From the NCBI GenBank assembly GCA_934320895.1, contig CAKRFY010000021.1, positions 1 to 47,028 of the forward strand: a DNA stretch of 47,028 nucleotides. Direction: 5' to 3'. Positions 15,139 through 24,510 of the stretch are shown here, one piece after another. The stretch is from an uncultured Lachnospiraceae bacterium (lineage in GTDB: Bacteria > Bacillota > Clostridia > Lachnospirales > Lachnospiraceae). The stretch's first letter is position 1. Each line of letters opens with the position of its first letter. The position numbers and the translations under genes are program-made. The notes under the pieces are model-generated. The model did not search any database. It saw only the letters and a list, made by a program, of their open reading frames with translations, and had not been told where the DNA came from.

Positions 15139-15576
15139 ATGTGTTTTAAGAAAAAACTTATATTACGTTTTATTCTCACACTTTTTATCCTTATTCCTGG
15201 CATCTGTGCAGATGCCCTGCTTACAAATGATACAACCTTTATAACACAATATAATGTTTATAATTCGTCTATTTCACATAATAAAGATACAGCCGAAAGT
15301 ATTGACGATGTGGCATACAAATCATTTTCTCTTTGTATGGCATACAATTTTGGTTCTTCTGAAACTTTTAAAATAAGCCAGTTTATCAACAGTTCAAAAA
15401 ATCAATCGGGAGGCTTTAGATTCTCTCTCCTTCTTGTACCATTTTTTATGTTATCGGGATATTCCATATTAAATCCAGAATATCTTTATATAATGATAAA
15501 ATATCTGAAACAGCTTTTAATTATCTATATTCATAAATCAGATGGCAAAAAAAGGCTCTTATATCTTCTTAAATAA
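15139..15576 (+). CDS. Small membrane or exported protein, unknown
   Basis: A 145-residue protein with a basic start (MCFKKK), a hydrophobic segment at about 7-26 resembling a signal peptide or anchor, a polar middle rich in Ser, Asn and Thr, and a second hydrophobic stretch at about 97-112 followed by a basic tail. I do not recognise the family. AAAGGAG lies eight bases before the ATG and a strong promoter is present, so it is probably expressed. It is flanked by two copies of the dispersed hairpin repeat and by a MITE-like element, suggesting an island of recent insertion. Confidence 0.6.
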   Translation: MCFKKKLILRFILTLFILIPGICADALLTNDTTFITQYNVYNSSISHNKDTAESIDDVAYKSFSLCMAYNFGSSETFKISQFINSSKNQSGGFRFSLLLVPFFMLSGYSILNPEYLYIMIKYLKQLLIIYIHKSDGKKRLLYLLK

Positions 15577-15641
15577 TTCATACAATTTTACATTTTTCAA
15601 CAGAAATCACAAAATTATAAGGTATATAAAAATATTCAGTT

Positions 15642-15757
15642 TAACACTATCAAGTCACTCGCTTCTATTGCGTAGAGCAAGTGTGGGTGGGGACTTCTAT
15701 CCGGAAGGGGATGGCCCATTTCTGATATACTGCAATAAATAGCAGCTAATAGTGTTA
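15642..15757. repeat. MITE-like structured element with 9-bp terminal inverted repeats
   Basis: TAACACTAT at 15642-15650 and ATAGTGTTA at 15749-15757 are perfect inverted repeats. Inside are a hairpin of CACTCGCTTCTA with TAGAGCAAGTG (one mismatch, one bulge), a G-rich part with ATCC/GGAT pairing, and a small CTGC/GCAG hairpin. It codes for nothing I recognise. Its right end overlaps dispersed repeat copy C. Confidence 0.5.
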
Positions 15758-15800
15758 TAAGCAAGTAGCAGAGTGGATTGCGAATATCCGCTTGATAACT
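15750..15800 (+). repeat. Dispersed hairpin repeat, copy C
   Basis: Contains AAGCAAGTAGCAGAGTGGAT, then loop TGCGAAT and arm ATCCGCT. The stem has a T-G wobble at the position that is C-G in copy D and T-A in copy A. It lies 41 bases before the Na/Pi symporter start. Confidence 0.75.
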
Positions 15801-15841
15801 GAATTTATTTTGCGTACTTTCTTTTAGGAGGATTATACAAT

Positions 15842-17494
15842 ATGAGTCTCACAAATATAATGAGTTTGCTAGGTGGTCTTGCTCTTTTCCTTTATGGAAT
15901 GCAGATGATGAGTAATGGTCTTGAGCAGGCTGCAAGAAACCAGATGCGTGATATTATGAAAAAAATAACATCAAACAGAGTTATTGGTGTTTTAACAGGT
16001 GCTCTTATCACAGCCGTAATTCAGTCTTCTTCCGCTACAACTGTTATGGTTGTGGGTTTTGTCAATTCCGGAATTATGAATCTTGAACAGGCTACATGGA
16101 TCATAATGGGTGCCAATATCGGAACAACTATTACAGGGCAGCTTATTGCCCTTGATGTCGGTGCTATAGCTCCTCTTTTCGCTTTTATAGGAGTTGCCGC
16201 AGTCGTTTTCCAGAAGAATGAAAAGCTTAAACATTTCGGTGAAATCCTGGCAGGACTTGGCGTTTTATTTATCGGTATGACTATGATGAGTTCTGCCATG
16301 GAACCTCTTGCAAGCCAGCCTGTTTTCGTAAATATGCTTTCAAAAGTAAAAAATCCAATTGTTGGAATACTGGTCGGCATGATATTTACTGCAATAATAC
16401 AGTCTTCCTCTGCTTCTGTCGGAATACTTCAGGCTCTTGCGGCAAGCGGTGTTATAGGTCTTAATAGTGCAGCCTTTATCCTTTTTGGTCAAAATATCGG
16501 TACATGCATAACTGCACTACTGGCTTCTATCGGCACAAATACAAATGCCAAAAGGACAACTCTTATACATATCATGTTTAATATCTTTGGAACCATAATA
16601 TTTACAATACTATGTCTTATAACTCCACTTATAAACATAATACAAAGTTTAACGCCAACTACTGTCCCTGCACAGATTGCAAATCTTCATACGCTATTTA
16701 ATATTGTTACAACATTGTTACTGCTCCCTGTTGGAACATTTCTTCCAAAAATCGCTTCTCTTATACTAAGAGATTGCAAACATACAGTTGATGATAAAAA
16801 CGGTATGTTTGTAAAATATCTTTTAGATCCCAAAAATGTGCATACTGAAACCACTATGATCTCTGTTATCTGTATTGAAGGCATAAGAAATGAACTTTCA
16901 CGAATGACTGAAATGACTAAGGAAAATATACATGATGCATTTGATGTATTTATGCATGGTGATGTAAAAAAGTATGAAAATGTTGAAACACGTGAGGAAT
17001 ATGTAGATTTTTTAAACAAAGAGATATCACGCTATATAACCAATGCAATCACACACGAAGCTACAAAAGCTGGAAGCCAGATTTTTAATTCTTTCTACAC
17101 AATAACAAGCAATGTCGAGAGGATAAGCGATCACGCCATCAATATCGCCGGATATTCAAAAATGATCGAGGAAAAAGATATAATCTTTTCAGAAAATGCA
17201 AATAATGAAATTGATGAAATTAAAGATATCTGCGATAAAACAATGGATATGCTTCTTCAAAAGCCTGACAACATCATAAAGTGGCACGAAAATGTAATAT
17301 GCATGGAGCAAAAGATTGATGATATGACTGTGCAGTTCAGAAATAATATGTACGAGCGTATCCAGTCAGGCATTTGCTCTGATGAGGGAAGTATACTCTT
17401 TTCTGAAATGCTTACCGACTTTGAGCGTATAGGTGATCATGCGCTTAATATTTCAAATGAAATGCTTAAGATAACCATGAAGGAAATCGTATAG
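15842..17494 (+). CDS. Na+/phosphate cotransporter with C-terminal PhoU-like domain
   Basis: A 550-residue membrane protein of the NptA/SLC34-like family. The two family repeats are seen as QSSSATT (residues 61-67) and QSSSAS (about 187). About eight to nine membrane helices fill residues 1-310, and the remaining 230 residues form helical PhoU-like repeats. It takes up phosphate with sodium at the cytoplasmic membrane, and the PhoU part probably regulates it. AGGAGGA lies nine bases before the ATG. It stands alone and ends in a terminator at 17561. Confidence 0.94.
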   Translation: MSLTNIMSLLGGLALFLYGMQMMSNGLEQAARNQMRDIMKKITSNRVIGVLTGALITAVIQSSSATTVMVVGFVNSGIMNLEQATWIIMGANIGTTITGQLIALDVGAIAPLFAFIGVAAVVFQKNEKLKHFGEILAGLGVLFIGMTMMSSAMEPLASQPVFVNMLSKVKNPIVGILVGMIFTAIIQSSSASVGILQALAASGVIGLNSAAFILFGQNIGTCITALLASIGTNTNAKRTTLIHIMFNIFGTIIFTILCLITPLINIIQSLTPTTVPAQIANLHTLFNIVTTLLLLPVGTFLPKIASLILRDCKHTVDDKNGMFVKYLLDPKNVHTETTMISVICIEGIRNELSRMTEMTKENIHDAFDVFMHGDVKKYENVETREEYVDFLNKEISRYITNAITHEATKAGSQIFNSFYTITSNVERISDHAINIAGYSKMIEEKDIIFSENANNEIDEIKDICDKTMDMLLQKPDNIIKWHENVICMEQKIDDMTVQFRNNMYERIQSGICSDEGSILFSEMLTDFERIGDHALNISNEMLKITMKEIV

Positions 17495-17560
17495 CTGTCA
17501 ATTGCACAAAAACATTTAAGTTTTATCATTGTTTAAGTCTTTTTAACCTGATATATAAAT

Positions 17561-17613
17561 AGAACCTCACCGCTTACAGATATTTTTCTGCAAACAGTGA
17601 AGTTCTATTTTTT
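17561..17613 (+). terminator. Terminator after Na/Pi cotransporter
   Basis: AGAAC-x-TCAC pairs with GTGA-x-GTTCT around a long loop, followed by ATTTTTTATC. Confidence 0.75.
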
Positions 17614-17684
17614 ATCATATTCTATTTATAAAGCATTTTAGCCACTTTACATCATGCATACCATGTAATTTAACTGCCACATAC

Positions 17685-18695
17685 TTAAAATGCTTTATAC
17701 ATAACTGTTCCTGATGCCTTAGGTATACTAATGTTTCTTAAATCAGCTTTTTTTATCTTTAGATTCTTTTTCTTTACTGTAAATGTAAAACCTTTCTTTC
17801 CGCCGGCTTTTATATTGATCTTTTTATTTTTCACAGAGTATACAGCTACCGTCTTTCCGGTAAGTGTTCTAACTGTAATCTTAAGATTTTTAATCTTTGT
17901 ATCTGTATGATATGAATTATTAAGGATGTTTGCTTTCATAATAAGATTTCCTTTTTTGTCATAAGAAATCTTATATACATCAACACCCGTTTTTCCATAT
18001 GTTACGGATGATACAGGTAATTTACTCTTTGAATATACATTTTTCTTTACCGAAACCTTACATGTAAGCTTTGTACCATCTGAAAGTGTCGCAGTAATAG
18101 TAGCTGAACCATTTTTCTTAGCTTTTACAAGTCCGCTTGAAGATACAGTTGCAACCTTTTTATTACTTGTAGACCAGTTGACTTTTCCAGTTGCATTTGT
18201 AACAGAAAGTTTATGACTAAAACCTTCCGTCACTGTAAGTTTTGTATTGCTTATATTTGCTTTCTCACCTGCATCACATAAAACCTCAAGATCATAATAT
18301 GTTGATGATCCAAATGATATCACAGCTTTATATGTAGCATCACTTGTCGTTTTCCATTTATATCCCCAGCAATAATATCCCGCTGCTGACGAATACTGCC
18401 AATCAGATGTTTTTATCGGAACAACCGTCTCGTACACCCCATCTTTATAATATGTCACCGTTCCATCTACCGCTTCTGGTGCATATATAAGTGCATATAT
18501 ATTTTTGCCACCACTTACATTAAATTCATGTGACTGTTCACTATTTGCGGATGCATCCAACCAGGTACTTGAATAAATGCTCACATAATCATTTTCTGCC
18601 GCCTTACTCTGCCTAGGTACACTCAACACACTTCCTACCACTACTGCCACAGCCATTAAAACTGCTCCTGCTTTTTTTAATAAATTCTTTTTCAT
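17685..18695 (-). CDS. Secreted protein with bacterial Ig-like (BIG2) domain
   Basis: A 336-residue exported protein. The signal peptide (about 1-33) ends near SKAAE. A beta-rich N-terminal region (about 35-145) is followed by a BIG2 domain (about 145-225) with WSTSNKKVATVSSSGLVKAK, the classic repeat wording, and a lysine-rich C-terminal beta domain. BIG2 domains occur in surface adhesins and exported enzymes; no catalytic domain or anchor motif is seen here. The start at 18695 follows AGGAGG by four bases; an upstream start at 18716 lacks such a site. Confidence 0.85.
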   Translation of the reverse strand: MKKNLLKKAGAVLMAVAVVVGSVLSVPRQSKAAENDYVSIYSSTWLDASANSEQSHEFNVSGGKNIYALIYAPEAVDGTVTYYKDGVYETVVPIKTSDWQYSSAAGYYCWGYKWKTTSDATYKAVISFGSSTYYDLEVLCDAGEKANISNTKLTVTEGFSHKLSVTNATGKVNWSTSNKKVATVSSSGLVKAKKNGSATITATLSDGTKLTCKVSVKKNVYSKSKLPVSSVTYGKTGVDVYKISYDKKGNLIMKANILNNSYHTDTKIKNLKITVRTLTGKTVAVYSVKNKKINIKAGGKKGFTFTVKKKNLKIKKADLRNISIPKASGTVMYKAF

Positions 18696-18867
18696 TTTGC
18701 CTCCTTTGGTTTTCAATCTCCATTTTTTATTTAACTTTATAAAATAAAAGTCATTTTTATTATATCATAATATGCTCGCCTCTGTAAATCATAATTAAAA
18801 AAAATATTGATTAAGTTAAAATAACATATATTTTTAACTTAATTTTTACTTCATATTATTTAATACA

Positions 18868-19890
18868 TCATTTAACATTTATCTCATAAAAGTATACATC
18901 CTCATCCTCCTCAACCGTGTATTCGTATCCCGATGTTTTTATGATATTCTCCCAGAATTTTACTGAAATCTCATTTTTCTTTAATGCACATACAGCACAG
19001 CGTCCCTTATTTCTTTTCCACAATTCTCTTACTATTCCCGCTGCAATATGCTTTTTTCTGTATGCTCTTACAATAAAAATCTCTTCTATATAAAAGTCAG
19101 CTTCATCTGGTTCTTTTTCTCTGTCAGGAAATAAAAAGACTGCCATTCCAACCGTTTTGCCCTCATATTTTATTATAAATGGCTTTTTCTCATCCATTTC
19201 ATAGTATTCTGAAAGTTTATCTGGAATAAAAAGTGCATCATCTGTCATACATTCGCCCATCCATTCTGCATAAGCAGACAGTTCATACATATACAGATTA
19301 AATAACCTGTCAAATGTCTTTTTATTTTCACTTGCATCTGTTAAATAAAAGTTTTCACCTGAAATGTACTTCTCTGTTGTTTCATCCTTAACTCCACATA
19401 TGCCGTATATAAACTTTTCTGTTTTTTTGAGACTGCTATCTGAAAAAAATCTTTCTTTATCACCTGTATCTCTGATTGATAATTTCCCATAATAGTCAAA
19501 CCCAACATGTTCACACCACCTTGAAAAGCCTAGATCAAATGGTTCTGTGGCATATTCTTCATCATATCCATGAGAAACCATTACACCACATTTTATCCTT
19601 CCTGATTCTTCTGTACCTGAAAAAAAACCTTCATTTTCAAATGCAAGATCCATAAACTCTTTTACTGCATCACTACAATAAAAAGAATGTATCGGTGTTG
19701 CTACAATTACAACATCATACTTATTTATTTCTAAAAGTATATAATCCATTTCCTCATTATAAAGATCATACATTTTGTATCTCATTTTCATACTATCGAG
19801 AAATCCAGCTGCACCTTTACACATTGCAGCAGTATTTCCATCTAAATTCGGACTTCCTAATAATATGCATACATTCTTACATTTATTCAT
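18868..19890 (-). CDS. NAD(P)H-dependent FMN reductase fused to GNAT acetyltransferase
   Basis: A 340-residue cytosolic protein. Residues 1-185 form a flavodoxin-like fold with the FMN-binding start ILLGSPNLDGNT and the VVIVATPIHSFYCSD segment. Residues 225-340 form a GNAT N-acetyltransferase domain, with KTVGMAVFLFPD and AYRKKHIAAGIVRELWKR as the acetyl-CoA-binding region. This combination is unusual. The start at 19890 is set by MNKCKNVCILLGSP, with GAGGG upstream. It follows the acidic membrane protein gene by 16 bases and probably shares its transcript with the penicillin-binding protein gene. Substrate unknown. Confidence 0.85.
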   Translation of the reverse strand: MNKCKNVCILLGSPNLDGNTAAMCKGAAGFLDSMKMRYKMYDLYNEEMDYILLEINKYDVVIVATPIHSFYCSDAVKEFMDLAFENEGFFSGTEESGRIKCGVMVSHGYDEEYATEPFDLGFSRWCEHVGFDYYGKLSIRDTGDKERFFSDSSLKKTEKFIYGICGVKDETTEKYISGENFYLTDASENKKTFDRLFNLYMYELSAYAEWMGECMTDDALFIPDKLSEYYEMDEKKPFIIKYEGKTVGMAVFLFPDREKEPDEADFYIEEIFIVRAYRKKHIAAGIVRELWKRNKGRCAVCALKKNEISVKFWENIIKTSGYEYTVEEDEDVYFYEINVK

Positions 19891-19906
19891 AATATTCCAA
19901 CCCTCA

Positions 19907-20578
19907 TTATTCTTTAATAAACGATAACATTCCATCTACAAATCCAAGACCAATCTTATATAGACAATATAACAGTACAACTGCCAAAATCCAGACAAGA
20001 ACTTTATATAAAATATATCCTTTTGCAAATTCTTTTTTACTTTCAGGTGTATTTTTGCTAAATGCTATCACAAGTATATATATAAAGCCTATTACCGGTA
20101 TCCTCATATAACAGAATGTCTGGAACCAGCTCCCTATACGACCTGCGCTTTTTAACTTTTCTCCACGCATTTTTTCTTTTTGAGATATATCAACCAGATC
20201 ATTTTCTGAATCCGCTCCATTTTTTTCAACTGACGCATCTTCTTCACTCTTTTTCTCATCATCTGAAAGATTTCCTGATACATCTTCAATAAAATCTTCA
20301 TTCTCATCTTCTGATACATCAGATTTTATAAACTCTGTCATATCTTGTGCTGTGTCATTTTTTATATCATCAGACTTTTTTTCTTTAACCTTATTTTCCT
20401 CTGTTTCTACTTTTTCAACAACTCCATTATCTTCATCTGTTTTATAGTCCTCAAAGGAAATATCCTCTGCCCCGAAATAATCTTCATGGGCAGATACAAT
20501 ATCTTTAAGTGACATCTCCTTAAAGGAGGAGTCGATACTTTTTATAAGCTCATCAATATCATTTTTATTTTCTTCCAT
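19907..20578 (-). CDS. Acidic membrane protein, unknown
   Basis: A 223-residue protein. Residues 1-140 are very rich in Asp, Glu, Ser and Lys and probably disordered. Two hydrophobic segments follow (about 152-172 and 190-212), separated by a basic turn with KKEFAKGY. It starts 20 bases after the stop of the class A penicillin-binding protein gene, with AGGA seven bases before the ATG. No family was recognised. Position suggests a role near the cell wall machinery, but this is only context. Confidence 0.7.
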   Translation of the reverse strand: MEENKNDIDELIKSIDSSFKEMSLKDIVSAHEDYFGAEDISFEDYKTDEDNGVVEKVETEENKVKEKKSDDIKNDTAQDMTEFIKSDVSEDENEDFIEDVSGNLSDDEKKSEEDASVEKNGADSENDLVDISQKEKMRGEKLKSAGRIGSWFQTFCYMRIPVIGFIYILVIAFSKNTPESKKEFAKGYILYKVLVWILAVVLLYCLYKIGLGFVDGMLSFIKE

Positions 20579-20598
20579 TTTATTTCCTGATTTCTCCT

Positions 20599-23376
20599 TT
20601 ATTCTTCATTTTCATCCGGTATTTGTGTTTCTACCGGTTCCTCTGTCGGTGTCACTGTTTCCTTTTTATTGTACTCATCTTTCGTCGGAAGCCCTTCAAG
20701 TTCAGCCTTGTATTCATCATACATTGCTTTAAGACTTGAGTATTCTGCATATCCTTTGCACGCATCAAGTGCCTGTTTCGCAGAGTCAATGAGAATCTGC
20801 ATATTTGAAGGCTGATAAACATATCCATGCATTCTCTTTATTCTCGTTCTTGCAAGATTTACCCTATTTTTATAAATCTGGTTGTTTAATGCTCTCTGTG
20901 AATCATTCTTCTTCTTTTCAGCAAGTCTCTCATTTTCTTCTTTCTGTTGTTTTTCATATGCCTTAACAACTTTCTTCCAGTCAACTGTCTCATCTTTTAG
21001 TGAATCATATTTATTTCTTGCTCTTATCGCATACTCAGTTCTTACATCATCATCTACGATACTTGATATCATATTAGTCAGCTCTTTATAATCATTTTCA
21101 AGATCATAATAATCAGCAATATTACTGATATACATTTTTTCAAACTTTTTAAGTACCTTAAGAACCTTTTTCTGATACTGCTTGTCTTTAAGTATCTGTG
21201 TGTCTTCCGCTTTTTCAGCCAGAATTGATTTTGAGAAATAATCCATACCAGCCGGTCTTACCTTGCTTCCTGCGACAGCTGTTCCCTCAATTATATTTCC
21301 CGCACCATCATATTTTGCAAGATTTATCGTAGAAGGCATTGTAAAATCTTCCGGCTTTAAATTCTCATGTATCTTGTCCATATAATCCTTCCAGATAACT
21401 CCAGGAATCGATGCTCCTGATGCTCCTGGCATTGCTCTAGGTGTATCATATCCTGACCACACAACTGCTGTATAATATTTCGTGTATCCACAAAACCATA
21501 CATCCTTACTTGAGTTTGTTGTTCCCGTCTTTCCTGCACATATCTGACCATTCTCAAGTTTTAACTTGCTTCCCGTACCATATTCCTCATTGAACACACC
21601 TTTTAATACATCTGTCATCATCCATGCTGCATCTTCTGAATAAACCTGATCTTTCTCATTATTGTTTTTATATACAATACCGTCAGATACATGCTCTATC
21701 TTTTTTATGCATGTCCTGTCACTAAAACTTCCGTTATTCGCAAGCGTCGAAAATCCTTTTGCCATATCAACAACACGAACACCTTCTGTAAATCCACCGA
21801 GTGAAAGTGCCATATTGTCATTATCTATATAACTTATATTACGAAAATGGAGTTTATCCAGAAATGAAAGACCATATTTGACCGTAATATTTTCAAGAAC
21901 CTGCCATGCAACAGTATTAAGTGATCTTGCAACAGCCTCTCTTATTCTTACATTTCCATAATAAGCTCCTCCTGCATTTGACGGACCATTTGTAAACTTA
22001 TGGTCATTTACGATCGTTGAAGGTGAATACAAGCCTGACTCAAATCCCGGAGTATAATCTATAAGAGGTTTTATCGCACTTCCCGACTGTCTGGCGGCAA
22101 GATATGCCCTGTTGTACTGGTCATTCTTTCCTCTTCCTCCTACTATTGCCTCAACATAACCTGTTTCATTATTTATACAGACCGCTGCCCCCTGAAGTTC
22201 ATACTTATCTGTATCTTTATTTTTTTCTTTGTTAAATGCAAGTCCATCATCTATCGACTTTTGTAACTTTTTCTGCTTTTTCATATCTACTGATGTATAG
22301 ATCTTATATCCTCCTGAGCGGATATTTTCAATCTTCTCAGTATATACCTTTGAATAATTTTTATTATATTTCTGGTATTCTTCTTTTGAACTGAAGACAT
22401 ATTTGAATTTAAAACCTTCTTTTTCCATAAGAGAATTAGCCGCACAATGAATGGCATAACTTATAACATATGTTTCATTGTCCCCGCCTTCTTCAGATAA
22501 TTGTTTAATATTTAATTTCTTTTTAAGAGATGTCTTATATTCCTTCTGTGTGATAACCCCTTCCTTGCACATTATACCAAGAACAGTGTTTCTCTTTTTT
22601 AAAGCCGCCTCTGGATGCAGCACTGGATTGTATGCTGTCGGACTGTTTGAAAGACCTATAAGCATCGCAGCCTCCTGTGGCTCAAGATCAGCACACTTCT
22701 TGCCAAAATAATATCTGCTCGCGGCTCCGACACCATAACACTTATTTCCATAGTAGTTACTATTACAATAAAATTCCATGATCTGTGCTTTTGTAAATTT
22801 ACTCTCGATAGTCGGCGCAAGTAAGATCTCGGCTATCTTTCTTGTATAACTCTTGCTCTGGGTAAGCAGATTATTCTTTATAACCTGTTGTGTAATAGTA
22901 CTGCCACCCTGGGTTATCTGCATATTGTGTTTTAAAAGTGAGACACCGGCTCTCATCGTGGCAACAAGATCTACTCCGCCATGTGTCTTAAAACGCTTGT
23001 CCTCAACAGCAATATAACCTTCATAAATATATGACGATGTATCATTGATGCTCACATATTTATAACTTCCGGCGTTTACTGAGCCTACCTTTTTCCCCTT
23101 GGAATCATATACTACCGTATCCTCCTTCATAACAAAATCATCTTCACTTAGATGAACAAGTTTGTCAAATACTTCCTCTCTCGCCTCTGTAAACATTGGC
23201 AAAACTTTAACATATACACACAAACCTACTATTCCGCCAATGACCATAATAGATGCCAGTATTCCCATAACAGCACCGATTATATTTGATACTACTCCAA
23301 CATAACTTCCCACTGCACCTACTATAATGCGAAATGCATCCTTTGCATTTTTTACATATTTACGTAAAGTGTTCAT
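20599..23376 (-). CDS. Class A penicillin-binding protein (PBP1a-type)
   Basis: A 925-residue bifunctional peptidoglycan synthase. It has a cytoplasmic tail, a membrane helix (about 33-58), a GT51 glycosyltransferase domain with catalytic EDKRFKTHGGVD (Glu near 125) and GGSTITQQVIKNNLL, and a transpeptidase domain with SAIK (Ser433), SLN and KTGTTN. The last 220 residues are a helical, lysine- and glutamate-rich extension ending in a Thr/Glu/Pro-rich tail. The start at 23376 follows GGAGGAAAGTT. It is divergent from tyrA and leads the minus-strand unit that runs on to the FMN reductase-GNAT gene. Confidence 0.95.
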   Translation of the reverse strand: MNTLRKYVKNAKDAFRIIVGAVGSYVGVVSNIIGAVMGILASIMVIGGIVGLCVYVKVLPMFTEAREEVFDKLVHLSEDDFVMKEDTVVYDSKGKKVGSVNAGSYKYVSINDTSSYIYEGYIAVEDKRFKTHGGVDLVATMRAGVSLLKHNMQITQGGSTITQQVIKNNLLTQSKSYTRKIAEILLAPTIESKFTKAQIMEFYCNSNYYGNKCYGVGAASRYYFGKKCADLEPQEAAMLIGLSNSPTAYNPVLHPEAALKKRNTVLGIMCKEGVITQKEYKTSLKKKLNIKQLSEEGGDNETYVISYAIHCAANSLMEKEGFKFKYVFSSKEEYQKYNKNYSKVYTEKIENIRSGGYKIYTSVDMKKQKKLQKSIDDGLAFNKEKNKDTDKYELQGAAVCINNETGYVEAIVGGRGKNDQYNRAYLAARQSGSAIKPLIDYTPGFESGLYSPSTIVNDHKFTNGPSNAGGAYYGNVRIREAVARSLNTVAWQVLENITVKYGLSFLDKLHFRNISYIDNDNMALSLGGFTEGVRVVDMAKGFSTLANNGSFSDRTCIKKIEHVSDGIVYKNNNEKDQVYSEDAAWMMTDVLKGVFNEEYGTGSKLKLENGQICAGKTGTTNSSKDVWFCGYTKYYTAVVWSGYDTPRAMPGASGASIPGVIWKDYMDKIHENLKPEDFTMPSTINLAKYDGAGNIIEGTAVAGSKVRPAGMDYFSKSILAEKAEDTQILKDKQYQKKVLKVLKKFEKMYISNIADYYDLENDYKELTNMISSIVDDDVRTEYAIRARNKYDSLKDETVDWKKVVKAYEKQQKEENERLAEKKKNDSQRALNNQIYKNRVNLARTRIKRMHGYVYQPSNMQILIDSAKQALDACKGYAEYSSLKAMYDEYKAELEGLPTKDEYNKKETVTPTEEPVETQIPDENEE

Positions 23377-23438
23377 AACTTTCCTCCAATTAAAAATCAA
23401 ATGTAAAATACTTTTTTGCGAAAGTAATCCACTATACT

Positions 23439-23467
23439 ATAGTACTATTTTTTCACATAAGTGTAAA
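23439..23467 (-). promoter_or_regulatory. Promoter of the PBP1a operon
   Basis: On the minus strand TTTACA (23467-23462) and TACTAT (23444-23439) with a 17-base spacer, 62 bases before the start codon. Confidence 0.7.
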
Positions 23468-23483
23468 GTTCTATTGGTTTTTG

Positions 23484-23512
23484 TTGACATGATTTTTTCA
23501 CTAGCTTAAAAT
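23484..23512 (+). promoter_or_regulatory. Promoter of tyrA
   Basis: TTGACA (23484-23489) and TAAAAT (23507-23512) with a 17-base spacer. It is back to back with the PBP1a promoter, 16 bases apart. Confidence 0.75.
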
Positions 23513-23576
23513 AAATAATGTACAAATTGGTATTATATTCTATACTGAAATCAGCATTACTATGAAAGGTTATATC

Positions 23577-24449
23577 ATGACTGAACAACTTATCTTAAAA
23601 AATTTTGGATTTGTAGGCTTTGGACTAATAGGAGGTTCTATAGCCCACGCTCTTAGAGAACTCTATCCGGATTCTCATATCATCGCATACAATTATTACA
23701 AAACTAAACCGCATAAAAAACTTGAAGCAGCAAAAAATGATGGCATTCTAAATGAAATAAGCACATCCCTTTGCGATTTTTCAAATTGCGATATGATTTT
23801 TTTATGCGCTCCGGTACTTACAAATATATCTTATTTAAAAGAACTTGCCCCTTACATATCAGACCACTGTATCATTACAGATGTCGGAAGTGTAAAAGGA
23901 AACATCCACCATGCTATTGAAAAACTTGGTCTAAACCGTCATTTTGTTGGCGGTCATCCTATGACAGGCTCAGAAAAGACGGGCTATGCAAATTCAGATT
24001 CATCATATCTGAAAAATGCTTATTATATTCTCACACCAACTGATGAAACACCAGATGAATATACATTATGGCTCAAAAATTTCATAATCTTGGCAGGTTC
24101 ACATTGTGAGATCATGGATTATAAAACACATGATAAGATAACAGCTGCCATAAGCCATGTTCCTCATCTTATCTCAGCATCACTTATAAACACCGTTGCT
24201 AAAGAAGACGCTGACGGAAGATACCAAAGACTCGCCGCTGGAGGTTTAAAAGACATAACACGCATTTCATCATCTTCACCTGAAATGTGGCAGAATATCT
24301 GCCTGTCAAACCCTGATGCTATAACAGCTTTTCTTGAAAAATATATAAGTACACTTACTGATGCCAAAAATGCTGTAAGTGATGGTGATGCAGATAAACT
24401 AATGAAAATATTTGAAAACGCAAAAAAATATCGCGACAATCTCAAATAA
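23577..24449 (+). CDS. tyrA: Prephenate dehydrogenase
   Basis: A 290-residue cytosolic enzyme that converts prephenate to 4-hydroxyphenylpyruvate (or arogenate to tyrosine) with NAD(P). The Rossmann start FVGFGLIGGSIAHALR lies near residues 12-27. GGHPMTGSEKTGY and ISHVPHLISASL mark the substrate pocket and the helical dimer domain. There is no C-terminal ACT domain, so feedback control by tyrosine would have to act through another site. The start at 23577 has AAAGG seven bases upstream. pcrA follows after 61 bases on the same strand. Confidence 0.95.
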   Translation: MTEQLILKNFGFVGFGLIGGSIAHALRELYPDSHIIAYNYYKTKPHKKLEAAKNDGILNEISTSLCDFSNCDMIFLCAPVLTNISYLKELAPYISDHCIITDVGSVKGNIHHAIEKLGLNRHFVGGHPMTGSEKTGYANSDSSYLKNAYYILTPTDETPDEYTLWLKNFIILAGSHCEIMDYKTHDKITAAISHVPHLISASLINTVAKEDADGRYQRLAAGGLKDITRISSSSPEMWQNICLSNPDAITAFLEKYISTLTDAKNAVSDGDADKLMKIFENAKKYRDNLK

Positions 24450-24510
24450 AATTACAAGGTTATAAAGTTATTTTGCATAAGTTATACAACTTTGGTTATG
24501 GAGGATTATA

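Noticed and set aside
15792..15820. TTGATA-17-TACTTT promoter for the Na/Pi cotransporter
   Set aside because: The start would fall on or after the ribosome binding site at 15826-15832, and the -10 box is poor.
16021..16380. Antisense open frame of 119 codons within the Na/Pi cotransporter
   Set aside because: It is a shadow of a clear gene with family motifs, and has no start signal.
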